A DNA stretch of 64,000 bases from Calothrix sp. NIES-4101 (GTDB lineage: Bacteria; Cyanobacteriota; Cyanobacteriia; Cyanobacteriales; Nostocaceae). Below are positions 44,638 through 52,769 of the stretch, in pieces. Made by a program: the position numbers and the translations under genes. Numbering within the stretch: the stretch's first letter is position 1; every line of letters starts with the position of its first letter. The notes beneath the pieces are model-generated. The model ran no database searches. It was not told where the DNA came from and was given only the letters and a program-made list of their open reading frames with translations. The stretch covers positions 5,022,001 through 5,086,000 of the forward strand of contig AP018280.1 in assembly GCA_004296455.1 (NCBI GenBank), given 5' to 3'.

Positions 44638-44704
44638 GGGGATAAGAGAAAGCTCTTATTCCTTTATTCCCCACTATTAAACCTGAAAAATTAATTGCTG
44701 GGTG
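44638..44704. repeat. Flanking repeat R1, right copy
   Basis: This is the counterpart of 42744-42810. Its last 14 bases lie inside the 3' end of the methyltransferase gene, so this is probably the original location and the left copy a duplicate. Confidence 0.75.
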
Positions 44705-45377
44705 CAGGACTGCTTAAATTAGCAGGAATTTTCTCAGGAATAGTCCAATAATAGACTGTTTTCCCATTGACATTGAGAGTCTTTTCTGGCTTCCAATCTC
44801 CCATATCAAAAGCGTGGGAAACAATGCGAGTACCCGGTTTAAGTTGCTTGAACAATTGCGATCGCAACTTGACATTCAGTTCTGGCAGTAAGTACAGTGT
44901 GACAACTGTAGCTTTGCTAAAGTCAGTTTTAAATAAATCTTGTTGCAAAAACTTGACTTTATCGGTGACACCTTCTTTGACGGCATTGGCATTTGCTTCT
45001 TTAATCCGTTCTGGGTCAATATCGATACCAACTCCTTGCGTACCAAATCTCTTCGCCGCAGTAATGGGAATTCTTCCGTCACCACTGCCTAAATCATACA
45101 AAATGTCATTTTTACCAACTTTGGCAACTTCCAGCATCTTATCAACCACTTCCTGCGGTGTCGGCACATAGACAACATCAGGTGTCCGTTCCTGTGGCTG
45201 AGTTGCAGGTGTTGTTTCTTGTACAACGGGTGCCGTCTCTTGTACCTGTACTGCTGAAGATGGTGTTGCGTTGCTCTCTGGGACAGTACTAACTTGTTCA
45301 GCGCAACCAGTTAGTAATAAACCACTCAAACTTGCTGTTGCCAAGAAAACTTTCAAAAACATTGGTTGTAATGTCAT
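44691..45377 (-). CDS. Lipoprotein-type class I SAM-dependent methyltransferase
   Basis: This 228-residue protein has a lipoprotein signal with lipobox LTGC (Cys25), a Pro/Thr/Val-rich linker (26-65) and a Rossmann methyltransferase domain. SAM-binding motif I is YDLGSGDGRIPITAAKRFG and the next acidic loop is GVGIDIDPERIKEAN. The start is the ATG at 45377, with GGAG six bases upstream; a longer frame has 14 more residues without a ribosome-binding site. An exported SAM-dependent enzyme is odd because SAM is cytosolic. Either the domain is repurposed, or the lipid anchor faces an unexpected compartment. Similar exported members occur in other bacteria. Confidence 0.88.
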   Translation of the reverse strand: MTLQPMFLKVFLATASLSGLLLTGCAEQVSTVPESNATPSSAVQVQETAPVVQETTPATQPQERTPDVVYVPTPQEVVDKMLEVAKVGKNDILYDLGSGDGRIPITAAKRFGTQGVGIDIDPERIKEANANAVKEGVTDKVKFLQQDLFKTDFSKATVVTLYLLPELNVKLRSQLFKQLKPGTRIVSHAFDMGDWKPEKTLNVNGKTVYYWTIPEKIPANLSSPAPSN

Positions 45378-45477
45378 GAGAACTCCGTTGGTAATAAGAT
45401 AAAAAGTATTTGGGGACACGGCTAGAAGAGAAATATAAGTTTTTAACTTTCACCCTCACCGTATCTTCGACAAATTG

Positions 45478-46809
45478 CTATTTCCGACTGAAGATCAGTA
45501 CGGGAACACCTGTAAGTAGAACTATGACCCCAATGCTGCCACCGATACCCGTATAGTTAATGCTGGAATACAGTAAATAGACGCAGGTGGCACAAAATAG
45601 TAAAGGGATGACAGGATAAAAAGGCACTTTGAAAGGACGGGTAATATTTGGTTCTCGGTAGCGCAAAACGAGCAAAGCAATACCCGATAACAGGAAAAAG
45701 AACCAGAAGACAGGGGCTGTATAATCCACCATCGTTTCAAAGCCTTTCCGCCTAATAGCACCGATTATTACTAGTGCAAATGTAATCCCAGCCTGTACAA
45801 TCAGAGCATTAGCTGGGCTACTGCGATCGCTCCAACGTCCGAGAAATGCAAATTTGGAAAAATCACGTCCCAGGGCATAATTTGTTCTTGCGCCAGTAAA
45901 TATGGTGGCGTTAGCTGCACCTAATGCAGATAAGGCAATGAGGACACTAACAATCTTTGAGCCATTTTCACCTAACACAAGGCGCATCAACTCAGCCGCA
46001 GGAGCTTCAGATTTTGCCATTCCTGCCAAGCCGAATCCATGCAGATACGCAAGGTTAATTAGGAGATATATTGCAGTAATGATGACAATACTACCTAATA
46101 ACACCTTTACCATGTTCCGCCCAGAATCACTTACTTCTGCGGATAGATATGCAGCTTCATTCCAGCCACCATAAGTGAGTAATACAAATACCATTGCCAA
46201 GCCAAAGGTACCGGTTTGGGTGGCTGGTGTGGTGGTGCTAATTGTAGGTTGTGAAGCAGCTAGGAAAATCCCAACAGCAATCACAAGTAGCAACCCCAAT
46301 ATCTTCGCCACAGTTAATAAATTCTGTGTCCACTTACCCTGCTCAATGCCGATAACATTTAGGATAGTTAAGAGCGCGATCGCGATACTAGCGTAGATAG
46401 CCGAAGAATATTCCCCTAAGCGCCACAATTGGGAAGCATAATCTCCAAACACAAATGCCAATAACGCGATAGAACCCGTTTGAATTACCGTCATTCGCGC
46501 CCAAGCAAATAAAAACGCTAAGTTTCTCCCAAAGGCTCGTTGTAAATAGTAATAAACCCCTCCAGCATCTGGGTAAGCTGTAGCTAATTCGGCATAGCAA
46601 AGCGCACCGATAAATGAGATAACTCCACCCAAAAACCATGCAAACATTGCCACCTGTGCGTTAGCCACGTTGGCAGCAACTAATGCTGGGGTTTCAAAAA
46701 TACCCACACCAACAACCATGCCGATAATTAGAGCGCCAGCATCAATGGTAGAAAGCGTTGGCTTGGGTCTAAACTGTACTTGCTTAGGTGGTGTAATTTT
46801 TATTGCCAT
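45478..46809 (-). CDS. APC family amino-acid permease
   Basis: This 443-residue transporter has about 12 membrane segments. The TM1 motif is LIIGMVVGVGIFETPALVAA (about 27-46), followed by CYAELATAYPDAGGVYYYLQ (about 69-88), placing it in the APC superfamily near amino-acid permeases and exchangers. The substrate is unknown. It is 101 bp upstream of the lipoprotein methyltransferase gene on the same strand and may be co-transcribed with it. It differs clearly in sequence from the permease at 21421-22740. Confidence 0.93.
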   Translation of the reverse strand: MAIKITPPKQVQFRPKPTLSTIDAGALIIGMVVGVGIFETPALVAANVANAQVAMFAWFLGGVISFIGALCYAELATAYPDAGGVYYYLQRAFGRNLAFLFAWARMTVIQTGSIALLAFVFGDYASQLWRLGEYSSAIYASIAIALLTILNVIGIEQGKWTQNLLTVAKILGLLLVIAVGIFLAASQPTISTTTPATQTGTFGLAMVFVLLTYGGWNEAAYLSAEVSDSGRNMVKVLLGSIVIITAIYLLINLAYLHGFGLAGMAKSEAPAAELMRLVLGENGSKIVSVLIALSALGAANATIFTGARTNYALGRDFSKFAFLGRWSDRSSPANALIVQAGITFALVIIGAIRRKGFETMVDYTAPVFWFFFLLSGIALLVLRYREPNITRPFKVPFYPVIPLLFCATCVYLLYSSINYTGIGGSIGVIVLLTGVPVLIFSRK

Positions 46810-47244
46810 AAAATTAGCCTAGTAGAGTAGATTTCCCCAAGTGTCAAAATTAAAGGATTGAGAATGTACTTTTATTCGATGGACTTTGAACGTTGCGATC
46901 GCTATTTCAAAGCGGTAATTTTTCCGATAACAAAAGTATTTTTTTGAACATCCCTTACTCATTCAGACAGTTGGTAATCCTTCTATCTGCGTCCATCCAC
47001 AACTTTGCAGGAAGGAGTAAATTCTGCGTTAAGTATTTTCTGTTTACATCTGCAATTTTTATCTATTATTTAGGAATTGCCTAATTAATGTAGCAAAAGA
47101 GGAACTTATATTAAATTCGACTTGAGTCAGAAGAGTAAAACCAGTAAATGTGATATTGGGATGACTACAAGGGGAAATACATAAACTCATTAATTCGCCC
47201 GTGGTTATTAAATATGACACTGCAATATTGAGATTCAGTATCCT
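46810..47244. other. Divergent spacer, no gene recognised
   Basis: This 435-bp AT-rich spacer lies between the divergent permease and DUF3574 genes. The 63-codon frame at 46893-47084 lacks a ribosome-binding site. A HIP1-like octamer lies around 46898. No structured RNA or repeat was noticed. Confidence 0.4.
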
Positions 47245-47712
47245 ATGACTCTTGTATCAATTTTTACTAAACTTACACAGTACAATCTCAGTCTTTTGAT
47301 GATGGGAGGATTCATTTTTATGACTCCTGTGGATATCAAAAGATTAGTTCAGGCTCAATCTTCTTCGACATCTACTGTTAGTGGGCAGGAAGACATTATT
47401 GTCAAAGAAGAATTATATTTTGGTTTATCCAAACCAGGAGGGAAAATAGTATCTGAATTGGAATGGCAACAGTTTTTAAATAATGTGATTACGCCTCGGT
47501 TTCGAGAAGGTTTTACTGTGATGAATGCAAACGGACAATATCTTAGCCGGAATGGGAAACTAATTCGAGAAAATACAAAGTTAGTGATTTTAATTTATCA
47601 AAAGCACTCCCATAAAAATGTACAGATTCAAGAAGCGATCGCAAAATACAAACAAATGTTTCAACAAGAATCTGTTTTGCGAGTAACGAGTAATGTGAAA
47701 TTATCTTTTTAG
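47245..47712 (+). CDS. DUF3574 domain protein, exported
   Basis: This 155-residue protein has a hydrophobic N-terminal segment (about 14-29, LLMMGGFIFMTPV) and then the DUF3574 domain. The domain starts at KEELYFGLSKPGGKIVSELE (about 50-69) and has the conserved EW-x-Q-F-L, VITPRFREGFTVMNANGQYL and a strand TKLVILIYQKHS. It resembles a small ferredoxin-like alpha/beta fold. The function is not known. The leader suggests periplasmic location. It stands alone, converging with the gene at 47878-48840. Confidence 0.88.
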   Translation: MTLVSIFTKLTQYNLSLLMMGGFIFMTPVDIKRLVQAQSSSTSTVSGQEDIIVKEELYFGLSKPGGKIVSELEWQQFLNNVITPRFREGFTVMNANGQYLSRNGKLIRENTKLVILIYQKHSHKNVQIQEAIAKYKQMFQQESVLRVTSNVKLSF

Positions 47713-47877
47713 CTCTATAACTGATAAATTAAATGACCGATAATTCTTTAATAGTACAAGCCCCTAAATTAATTTATGGACAGATATATTTAAACATTGC
47801 TTGGTACTCCTGCGAAGAAGCAAGCTACAAGCTCCCGGATTTATCCGTGGACATTAATTGCGAATTTTACTGACGAA

Positions 47878-48840
47878 TTATCCCTGATTTTCTATTGATT
47901 GACGTTGAAAAATAATCATTTCATCTCCAACAACAGGATTACGCGCAACCAATCTATTTTGAGAATCAAATATTTCTAAATGGCTAAAATCTAAATCTCT
48001 GGAACGTTGAAAGATGTCAGCAGCTAATTTATCCTGCTCTGATTTTTTCAAGCTATACCAATCATCATTAATCATGACGATTAAGCTACTACTACGAAAA
48101 TTTGCTTGGATTGATTTTACTAATCCAGATGTGACACCTTTACTCACCTCTGTAACTCGATGTTCTATTGCTGCAATTAAAGTTTGTTCTGGAGTTAAAG
48201 GGAAAAATTCTGGTGTTGGTTCGGGTTTTACTGGTTCTACAACAGTTTGAGTTTTTTCTGGTGTAATTTCTTCCGTTAGTGGTTTCTCCTCAGTTTTCTT
48301 GGCTATAGAAGGTTTTACTTCTTCTTTTACTTCTGATTCTATTTTCTCTTTCACTTCCTCTTCCACTGCTTCTACAGATGGAGTGGCGAATACCTCAGGT
48401 TTACTTGGTGTCGTTACTGCCACAGAAGGTGCTTCTGGTGACGGCGGAATGGTGGCAACTTCAGAAGGTTTACTTGCAAATAACGACGATGTGCCCCAAA
48501 CAGCTACTATCGCCATCACAACAATTGTTCCACTTAAGACTGTATCTGAGATTTGCGACGAAATCTGTGTCGGTAACACAGCACGAATACTAATTAAAAT
48601 TGCACCCCACCATCCCTGCTGTCTAACCTCAGTATCCTGTGGTTCAGTTTCCAGCTTATCAACCGTCGCTTCTAAAATTCCTATAGTTCCTCGCAAAAAT
48701 TCGATAATTTTTGCCTTCCAAAATGGGAGAGATGACTGGTAACGTGTTTGACTGCTTTGCATTGCATCTTCTTGCCGACGACGATTGCGTCTCGGCTCCG
48801 GGGAAGAAGGGGGTTGAGAATTGGGGTTATCTTGAGACAT
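47878..48840 (-). CDS. Single-pass membrane protein with Pro/Glu-rich linker
   Basis: I do not recognise a family for this 320-residue protein. The N-terminal 85 residues are polar and partly helical, followed by one membrane segment (about 102-122, TVLSGTIVVMAIVAVWGTSS). A linker rich in Pro, Glu, Val and Lys (about 125-215) leads to a compact C-terminal domain (about 218-315) with TLIAAIEHRVTEVSKGVTSG and DWYSLKKSEQDKLAADIFQR. The last part looks well conserved and recalls short alpha/beta periplasmic domains. The gene is divergent from the metallophosphatase gene, with 107 bp between starts. Confidence 0.85.
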   Translation of the reverse strand: MSQDNPNSQPPSSPEPRRNRRRQEDAMQSSQTRYQSSLPFWKAKIIEFLRGTIGILEATVDKLETEPQDTEVRQQGWWGAILISIRAVLPTQISSQISDTVLSGTIVVMAIVAVWGTSSLFASKPSEVATIPPSPEAPSVAVTTPSKPEVFATPSVEAVEEEVKEKIESEVKEEVKPSIAKKTEEKPLTEEITPEKTQTVVEPVKPEPTPEFFPLTPEQTLIAAIEHRVTEVSKGVTSGLVKSIQANFRSSSLIVMINDDWYSLKKSEQDKLAADIFQRSRDLDFSHLEIFDSQNRLVARNPVVGDEMIIFQRQSIENQG

Positions 48841-48947
48841 GGAACTTTCAGCAGAGATAGCTAATCAATGACAAGTGGCTTTAGAGAATGTATCACTACA
48901 TTGGGGTTGAGTTTAGATAAGCTATCTACATATTCACAAGAGGAAAC

Positions 48948-49856
48948 ATGAATCTCAAGCGACGTAAATTTTTATTTTTAAGTAGCTCTACTACTATTGG
49001 TGTGCTAATTTTGGGATTTACACAAGTACTTCAAGCTACTCAGAGTGTTACTAAGCAAGTTAATAAAAAACCGGTTCCCACAGCCAAAAAAAGTCAACTA
49101 CTACTAAGATTTGTTTCTGTTGCTGATACTGGTACAGGCGCGAAAGGACAGTATGCAGTTGCTAATGCAATGATAAATTACCATAGTAAAAATCCTTATA
49201 ATTTAGTAGTTCTAGCTGGAGATAATATTTACAATAATGGTGAAATTGAGAAAATTAATGCAGTTTTTGAGCGTCCTTATGCTGCATTACTGAAAAAAAA
49301 GGTAAAGTTCTATGCATGTTTGGGTAACCATGATATTCGCACAAATAACGGCGACCAGCAAGTAAAGTATGCTGGCTTTAATATGAAGGGTAGGTATTAC
49401 ACATACACTCGTAAGCAAGTACAGTTTTTCGTTTTGGATACGAATAGTAATACTGATATGAAAACACAGTTAACTTGGTTAGAAACAGAATTAAGTAAGT
49501 CTCAAGCACCTTGGAAGATAGTCTATGGACATCACCCCATTTATGCATCGGGGGCTTATGGAAACAATCCAGAATTTATCAAAACTTTCACACCAATTTT
49601 TCAAAAGCATAATGTTCAACTTTATATTAATGGACATGAACACCATTACGAACGAACAAAGTCTATTAATGGTACGACATATTTAATCTGTGGAGCCGGC
49701 GCAGGAACCCGTCCTGTGGGCAAAAATGCATGGACTGCATATTCGGCAGAAAAATTGAGTTTTGCAGCCTATGAAGTCTACACAGATAGAATTGAAATCA
49801 AGGCTATTGGTACTGATAACCAAGTTTTTGATCGGGGTATTATTCCACTTAAATAA
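48948..49856 (+). CDS. Secreted metallophosphoesterase (purple acid phosphatase-like)
   Basis: This 302-residue calcineurin-like phosphoesterase has a twin-arginine-like leader (LKRRKFLFLSSSTTIGVLIL). Metal-site motifs in order are VADTGTGAKG (D-x-G variant of the first block), LAGDNIYNNGE, CLGNHDI, VYGHHPIYASGAYG and YINGHEHHYER. This set and the size match tartrate-resistant acid phosphatase-like enzymes, which cleave phosphate esters outside the cytoplasm. Folded export by Tat fits a dinuclear metal enzyme. No Pho box was recognised upstream. The PhnD-like lipoprotein downstream, at 51532, may hint at phosphorus metabolism but is not in the same unit. Confidence 0.93.
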   Translation: MNLKRRKFLFLSSSTTIGVLILGFTQVLQATQSVTKQVNKKPVPTAKKSQLLLRFVSVADTGTGAKGQYAVANAMINYHSKNPYNLVVLAGDNIYNNGEIEKINAVFERPYAALLKKKVKFYACLGNHDIRTNNGDQQVKYAGFNMKGRYYTYTRKQVQFFVLDTNSNTDMKTQLTWLETELSKSQAPWKIVYGHHPIYASGAYGNNPEFIKTFTPIFQKHNVQLYINGHEHHYERTKSINGTTYLICGAGAGTRPVGKNAWTAYSAEKLSFAAYEVYTDRIEIKAIGTDNQVFDRGIIPLK

Positions 49857-49980
49857 ATATCATTTAACGCGAATTAAAACTCGGCGATCGCAAAATTATG
49901 GGGATACAAATACTTGTATCCCCACATTTTGTATATGACATCAAACTCCCTATTTTGATTTTTGTTTCAATGCGTAAGTC

Positions 49981-50823
49981 CTAGCTTCTTTTATATTGAA
50001 CTGGTTGCGGTGGAGTAGTTAATCTCCAAATTGCAGAAGCAACTAAGCCCAGATAGGGCATGATAGTTTTGAGCGCAAACTTAGGATGTCTTCTTAATGC
50101 ACCGAGAAATACCCGCCAATTATTTTTCAAGAAGTGCCTAATCAACAACCCTAAACAGTAACTGCTCGGATAACCCAGTTCCATGATTTTGATATAGATT
50201 TCTGGCAGGTCAGTATACTGAATTGTCAGTAATAATTTGGGATCGCGCATCCAGTGGCTCACTCCAAAGGCATTTTCAACGTAATTCTCTTTTGAAGTTA
50301 ATATACTTCCTTGCAATGCACAGTAAGCTGTCCAATATACTTGTGCTTCTTTGTTAGTTAAGCCAGAATCCCAACTGTGTAGCGCTGCTTGTATGGCTTT
50401 AGTTCTGTAAACCTGTGCTGTCATAAAGCCAACGCTAGAGTTATTTGTTTTGAAGTTATACTCAAAAATGGTTTTACCATCTTTCCGCAACTCATCTTGT
50501 TCAAGATTGTAGCAGCGCTCGTACAGAACTTCTCCTGTGGGAATATAACGGCAAGAAAAATTTAAAAATATTAATGATATTTCTGGGTGTTTTGTAATAT
50601 TTTCAATAATATATGCGATCGCATCCAACCGAATTGGATCATCATCACCAATTACCCATACATATTTACCAATAGCGTTGTCAAAACAATAAGCTATATT
50701 GAACATTACGCCGAGGTTTTTGTTTTGGCGTTTATATGTAAATTGAATATTGGTGAAGTTACCGTGAATTATCAGTACTGTTATTTTAAGTATTGTTGAA
50801 GAAGAATTAGTACCGCTCGGCAT
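49981..50823 (-). pseudogene. Family 2 glycosyltransferase, N-terminally truncated
   Basis: This 280-residue open frame contains the GT-A core of a family 2 glycosyltransferase from the second Rossmann half onwards: KRQNKNLGVMFNIAYCFDNA (about 31-50) and the DXD-type metal site in VWVIGDDDPIRLDA (Asp60-62). The usual start (a VxIPTYNR-like strand and the nucleotide loop, about 40-60 residues) is missing. The region upstream has stop codons and no matching sequence, but does hold a transposase scar. The C-terminal half has a basic tail and looks intact. It may be a pseudogene or a very divergent enzyme. Confidence 0.75.
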
Positions 50824-50984
50824 AAATACATCTAAATCTTACAAGAGTTCTAAACCTCAGAGTTATGAACAGTCGAATGGAAGGTTAACTTGTGCTGTAG
50901 TGTACTAGTTAAATAAGTTACAGAATATTTCCATCACTCTTTCCAATATATTGATAAATAGGTGGTAGAAAATAATACTTTTTT

Positions 50985-51149
50985 ATGAGAGAAAAACAAA
51001 GAGATTACATATTACGAATAGAAGCAATGCTTTTACCAAAAATCTTCGTTGCCAAATCCCGAAATTCTATTATTGACCTAAGCACAGGACAAAAATTGTA
51101 TAACATCAATAAATTTGCTGATTTTAGAGCCAAAATTGAGAACATATAG
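50985..51149 (+). CDS. Short hypothetical ORF (54 residues), doubtful
   Basis: The frame begins MREKQRDYILRIEAMLLPKI and continues to a TAG at 51147-51149. The composition looks protein-like (basic, with an alpha/beta mix and SRNSIIDLSTGQKLYNIN). It has no ribosome-binding site and it overlaps the transposase remnant by 26 bases on the other strand. It may be a gene remnant. I cannot name it. Confidence 0.25.
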   Translation: MREKQRDYILRIEAMLLPKIFVAKSRNSIIDLSTGQKLYNINKFADFRAKIENI

Positions 51150-51276
51150 AACGAAGGTAGTCAAAATCATAACGGAAAATACTTTTATTTCGACGACCAT
51201 GCTTTTTAAGTTTTAAAGTTTTTAACTCTTCAGAATAAATAACAATTCCTTTTTCATAATTGCCTTCAAATCCCAT
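51124..51276 (-). pseudogene. Transposase C-terminal remnant (IS4-type)
   Basis: A 50-codon frame reads into KKHGRRNKSIFRYDFDYLR, which resembles the C-terminal end of IS4-type DDE transposases of cyanobacteria (pattern K-K-H-G-R-R-x-K-S-I-F-R-Y-x-x-D-Y-L). An in-frame TAG lies six bases before its ATG, and nothing upstream resembles a DDE catalytic core, so only the tail survives. The family call is from memory of the pattern and needs a search. Confidence 0.5.
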
Positions 51277-51531
51277 GTTCTAATGTTTTTTATTTGTCAT
51301 AATTGTGTTGGTTAATAACAATTTCATTGATCAAAAATGATGCTGGAGAACTTCTCATATTAGTATTTTTCAACACTTTTTTAGTAAATTCAAGCAAAGT
51401 ATATTAATTTCAGAATTGTCTTTCACACAGCAAAGTTATACTAAATTTAGATTTGGTAAGCTCTTGCTTATCTATAAACTACTAAAAATAGGATAATTTA
51501 GAATGGATCGAATCATATAATCACCTATGCT

Positions 51532-52467
51532 ATGAAATTGACAATGCTACCGCACACTTTATTACTTCCATCACTAGTAATATTACTAGGATTAATTGAA
51601 GTAGGATGCGGTACAAAACAGGAACAAATCAATACAGAAAAATTAAGTATTGGTGTCGTTAGCTACGGAGAAGGCACTGTATCGTTAGAAAAGTACGATC
51701 GCTTTAAAAACTATATTGCCGAGCAAACAAAATCGATTGTCGAACTTGAGCCTGCCTACAATGAATTACAGGCAGTTGAACAGGTACAACGCCAAAATTG
51801 GGAAATCGTTTTTGCACCCCCCGGACTAGCTGCCATTGCTATTGGTAAATCACAATATCTGCCTTTATTTTCGATGGAGGGTGTTACGAGTACCCAACGC
51901 TCTTTACTGCTGGTTCGTGACGATAAACCAATCCAGAAAATTGGCGATTTACAGAACAAAATTGTGGCATTGGGGGAAACTGGTTCTGCTGCGGGTTTTT
52001 ATGTCCCCCTATATGACCTATATGGGTTAACTTTAAAACAAATACAACAAGTACCAACACCTAAAGTCGCACTTACTAGACTTAATGATGGAACTGTTGA
52101 TGCAGCAGCAATGTCAGAACGCGATTTTGAAATCTATAAACGTGATTTTCCAGCAACTAAGTTTCGAGTGTTACACACCAGTCGTTGGATTCCTGCTGGA
52201 GTGGTACTATTAGGGCCAAAAGTCGAAAGAAACCGCCAACAGCAGATCGAAAAAGCTATGCGCGAAGCCTCTCCTGATGTTGCGGCGGATGCTGGGTATA
52301 TCACTGCCGCGAAAGTACCTAACTACGATCAGTTTATTCAACTAATAGAAAAAGTGAGACCACTTGAAGATAAAGTCAGGCAAGTTCCCGTAGTTTTGGT
52401 TCACCAACAACTAAATAATCAAGGAACTCCTAGCACCCAAAAAACTAAAGTTGAAAAAACTCAATAA
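51532..52467 (+). CDS. PhnD-like phosphate/phosphonate-binding lipoprotein
   Basis: This 311-residue periplasmic binding protein has a lipoprotein signal (lipobox EVGC, Cys26). The PhnD/SsuA-like fold is seen in LSIGVVSYGEGTVSLEKYDR (about 38-57), IVFAPPGLAAIAIG, VALGETGSAAGFYVPLYDLY (about 145-164) and SRWIPAGVVLLG. PhnD-family lipoproteins bind phosphonate, phosphite or related anions. No ATPase or permease is adjacent. A Ser/Thr protein kinase gene follows 302 bp downstream on the same strand, an arrangement that may mean the protein senses a ligand rather than imports it. The C-terminus ends in a polar tail (residues about 295-311). Confidence 0.9.
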   Translation: MKLTMLPHTLLLPSLVILLGLIEVGCGTKQEQINTEKLSIGVVSYGEGTVSLEKYDRFKNYIAEQTKSIVELEPAYNELQAVEQVQRQNWEIVFAPPGLAAIAIGKSQYLPLFSMEGVTSTQRSLLLVRDDKPIQKIGDLQNKIVALGETGSAAGFYVPLYDLYGLTLKQIQQVPTPKVALTRLNDGTVDAAAMSERDFEIYKRDFPATKFRVLHTSRWIPAGVVLLGPKVERNRQQQIEKAMREASPDVAADAGYITAAKVPNYDQFIQLIEKVRPLEDKVRQVPVVLVHQQLNNQGTPSTQKTKVEKTQ

Positions 52468-52769
52468 CTTGTATCGGCAAAATTTAATTTTTCTCTGCGT
52501 TATTAAGTATTGTTAAGCCAGATAACTAATCGGCTAGAGATTTTTTTGATCTACTTAGCAGTTTAGTAATTTAAATTTGTGTGACTTAGCTATAAGTTAT
52601 TAGTTATAGCTAGATTAGAGATGGAATTGCACCTGACGGTTAGCATTGTCTCTAATAGCGGCTCCTAAATTCTCAATTCTGAATTCTAACTTCTAAAACT
52701 CAGCATTTTGGATGGCTGCTAATCGTTAACAGAACCAGTTATTTACCTGAAATAGCGGAGTTCAATGCT
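52468..52769. other. Spacer between the PhnD-like and kinase genes
   Basis: This is a 302-bp AT-rich spacer with TTATTAGTTATAGC-type short repeats and a TTCTGAATTCTAACTTCT tract. No terminator with a clear stem was found, so read-through from the PhnD-like gene is possible. The kinase gene has GGAG nine bases before its ATG. Confidence 0.4.

Larger units (their letters stand above)
50824..51531. other. Decayed region with mobile-element remains
   Basis: This 708-bp AT-rich stretch lies upstream of the truncated glycosyltransferase and ahead of the PhnD-like gene. It contains a transposase C-terminal remnant (51124-51276, minus) and a short plus-strand frame (50985-51149) overlapping its end. 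The remaining sequence has many stops in all frames. It is best read as a scar left by insertion and deletion. Confidence 0.55.

Noticed and set aside
46893-47084. 63-codon frame in the permease/DUF3574 spacer
   Set aside because: No ribosome-binding site; a hydrophobic patch arises from AT-rich sequence.
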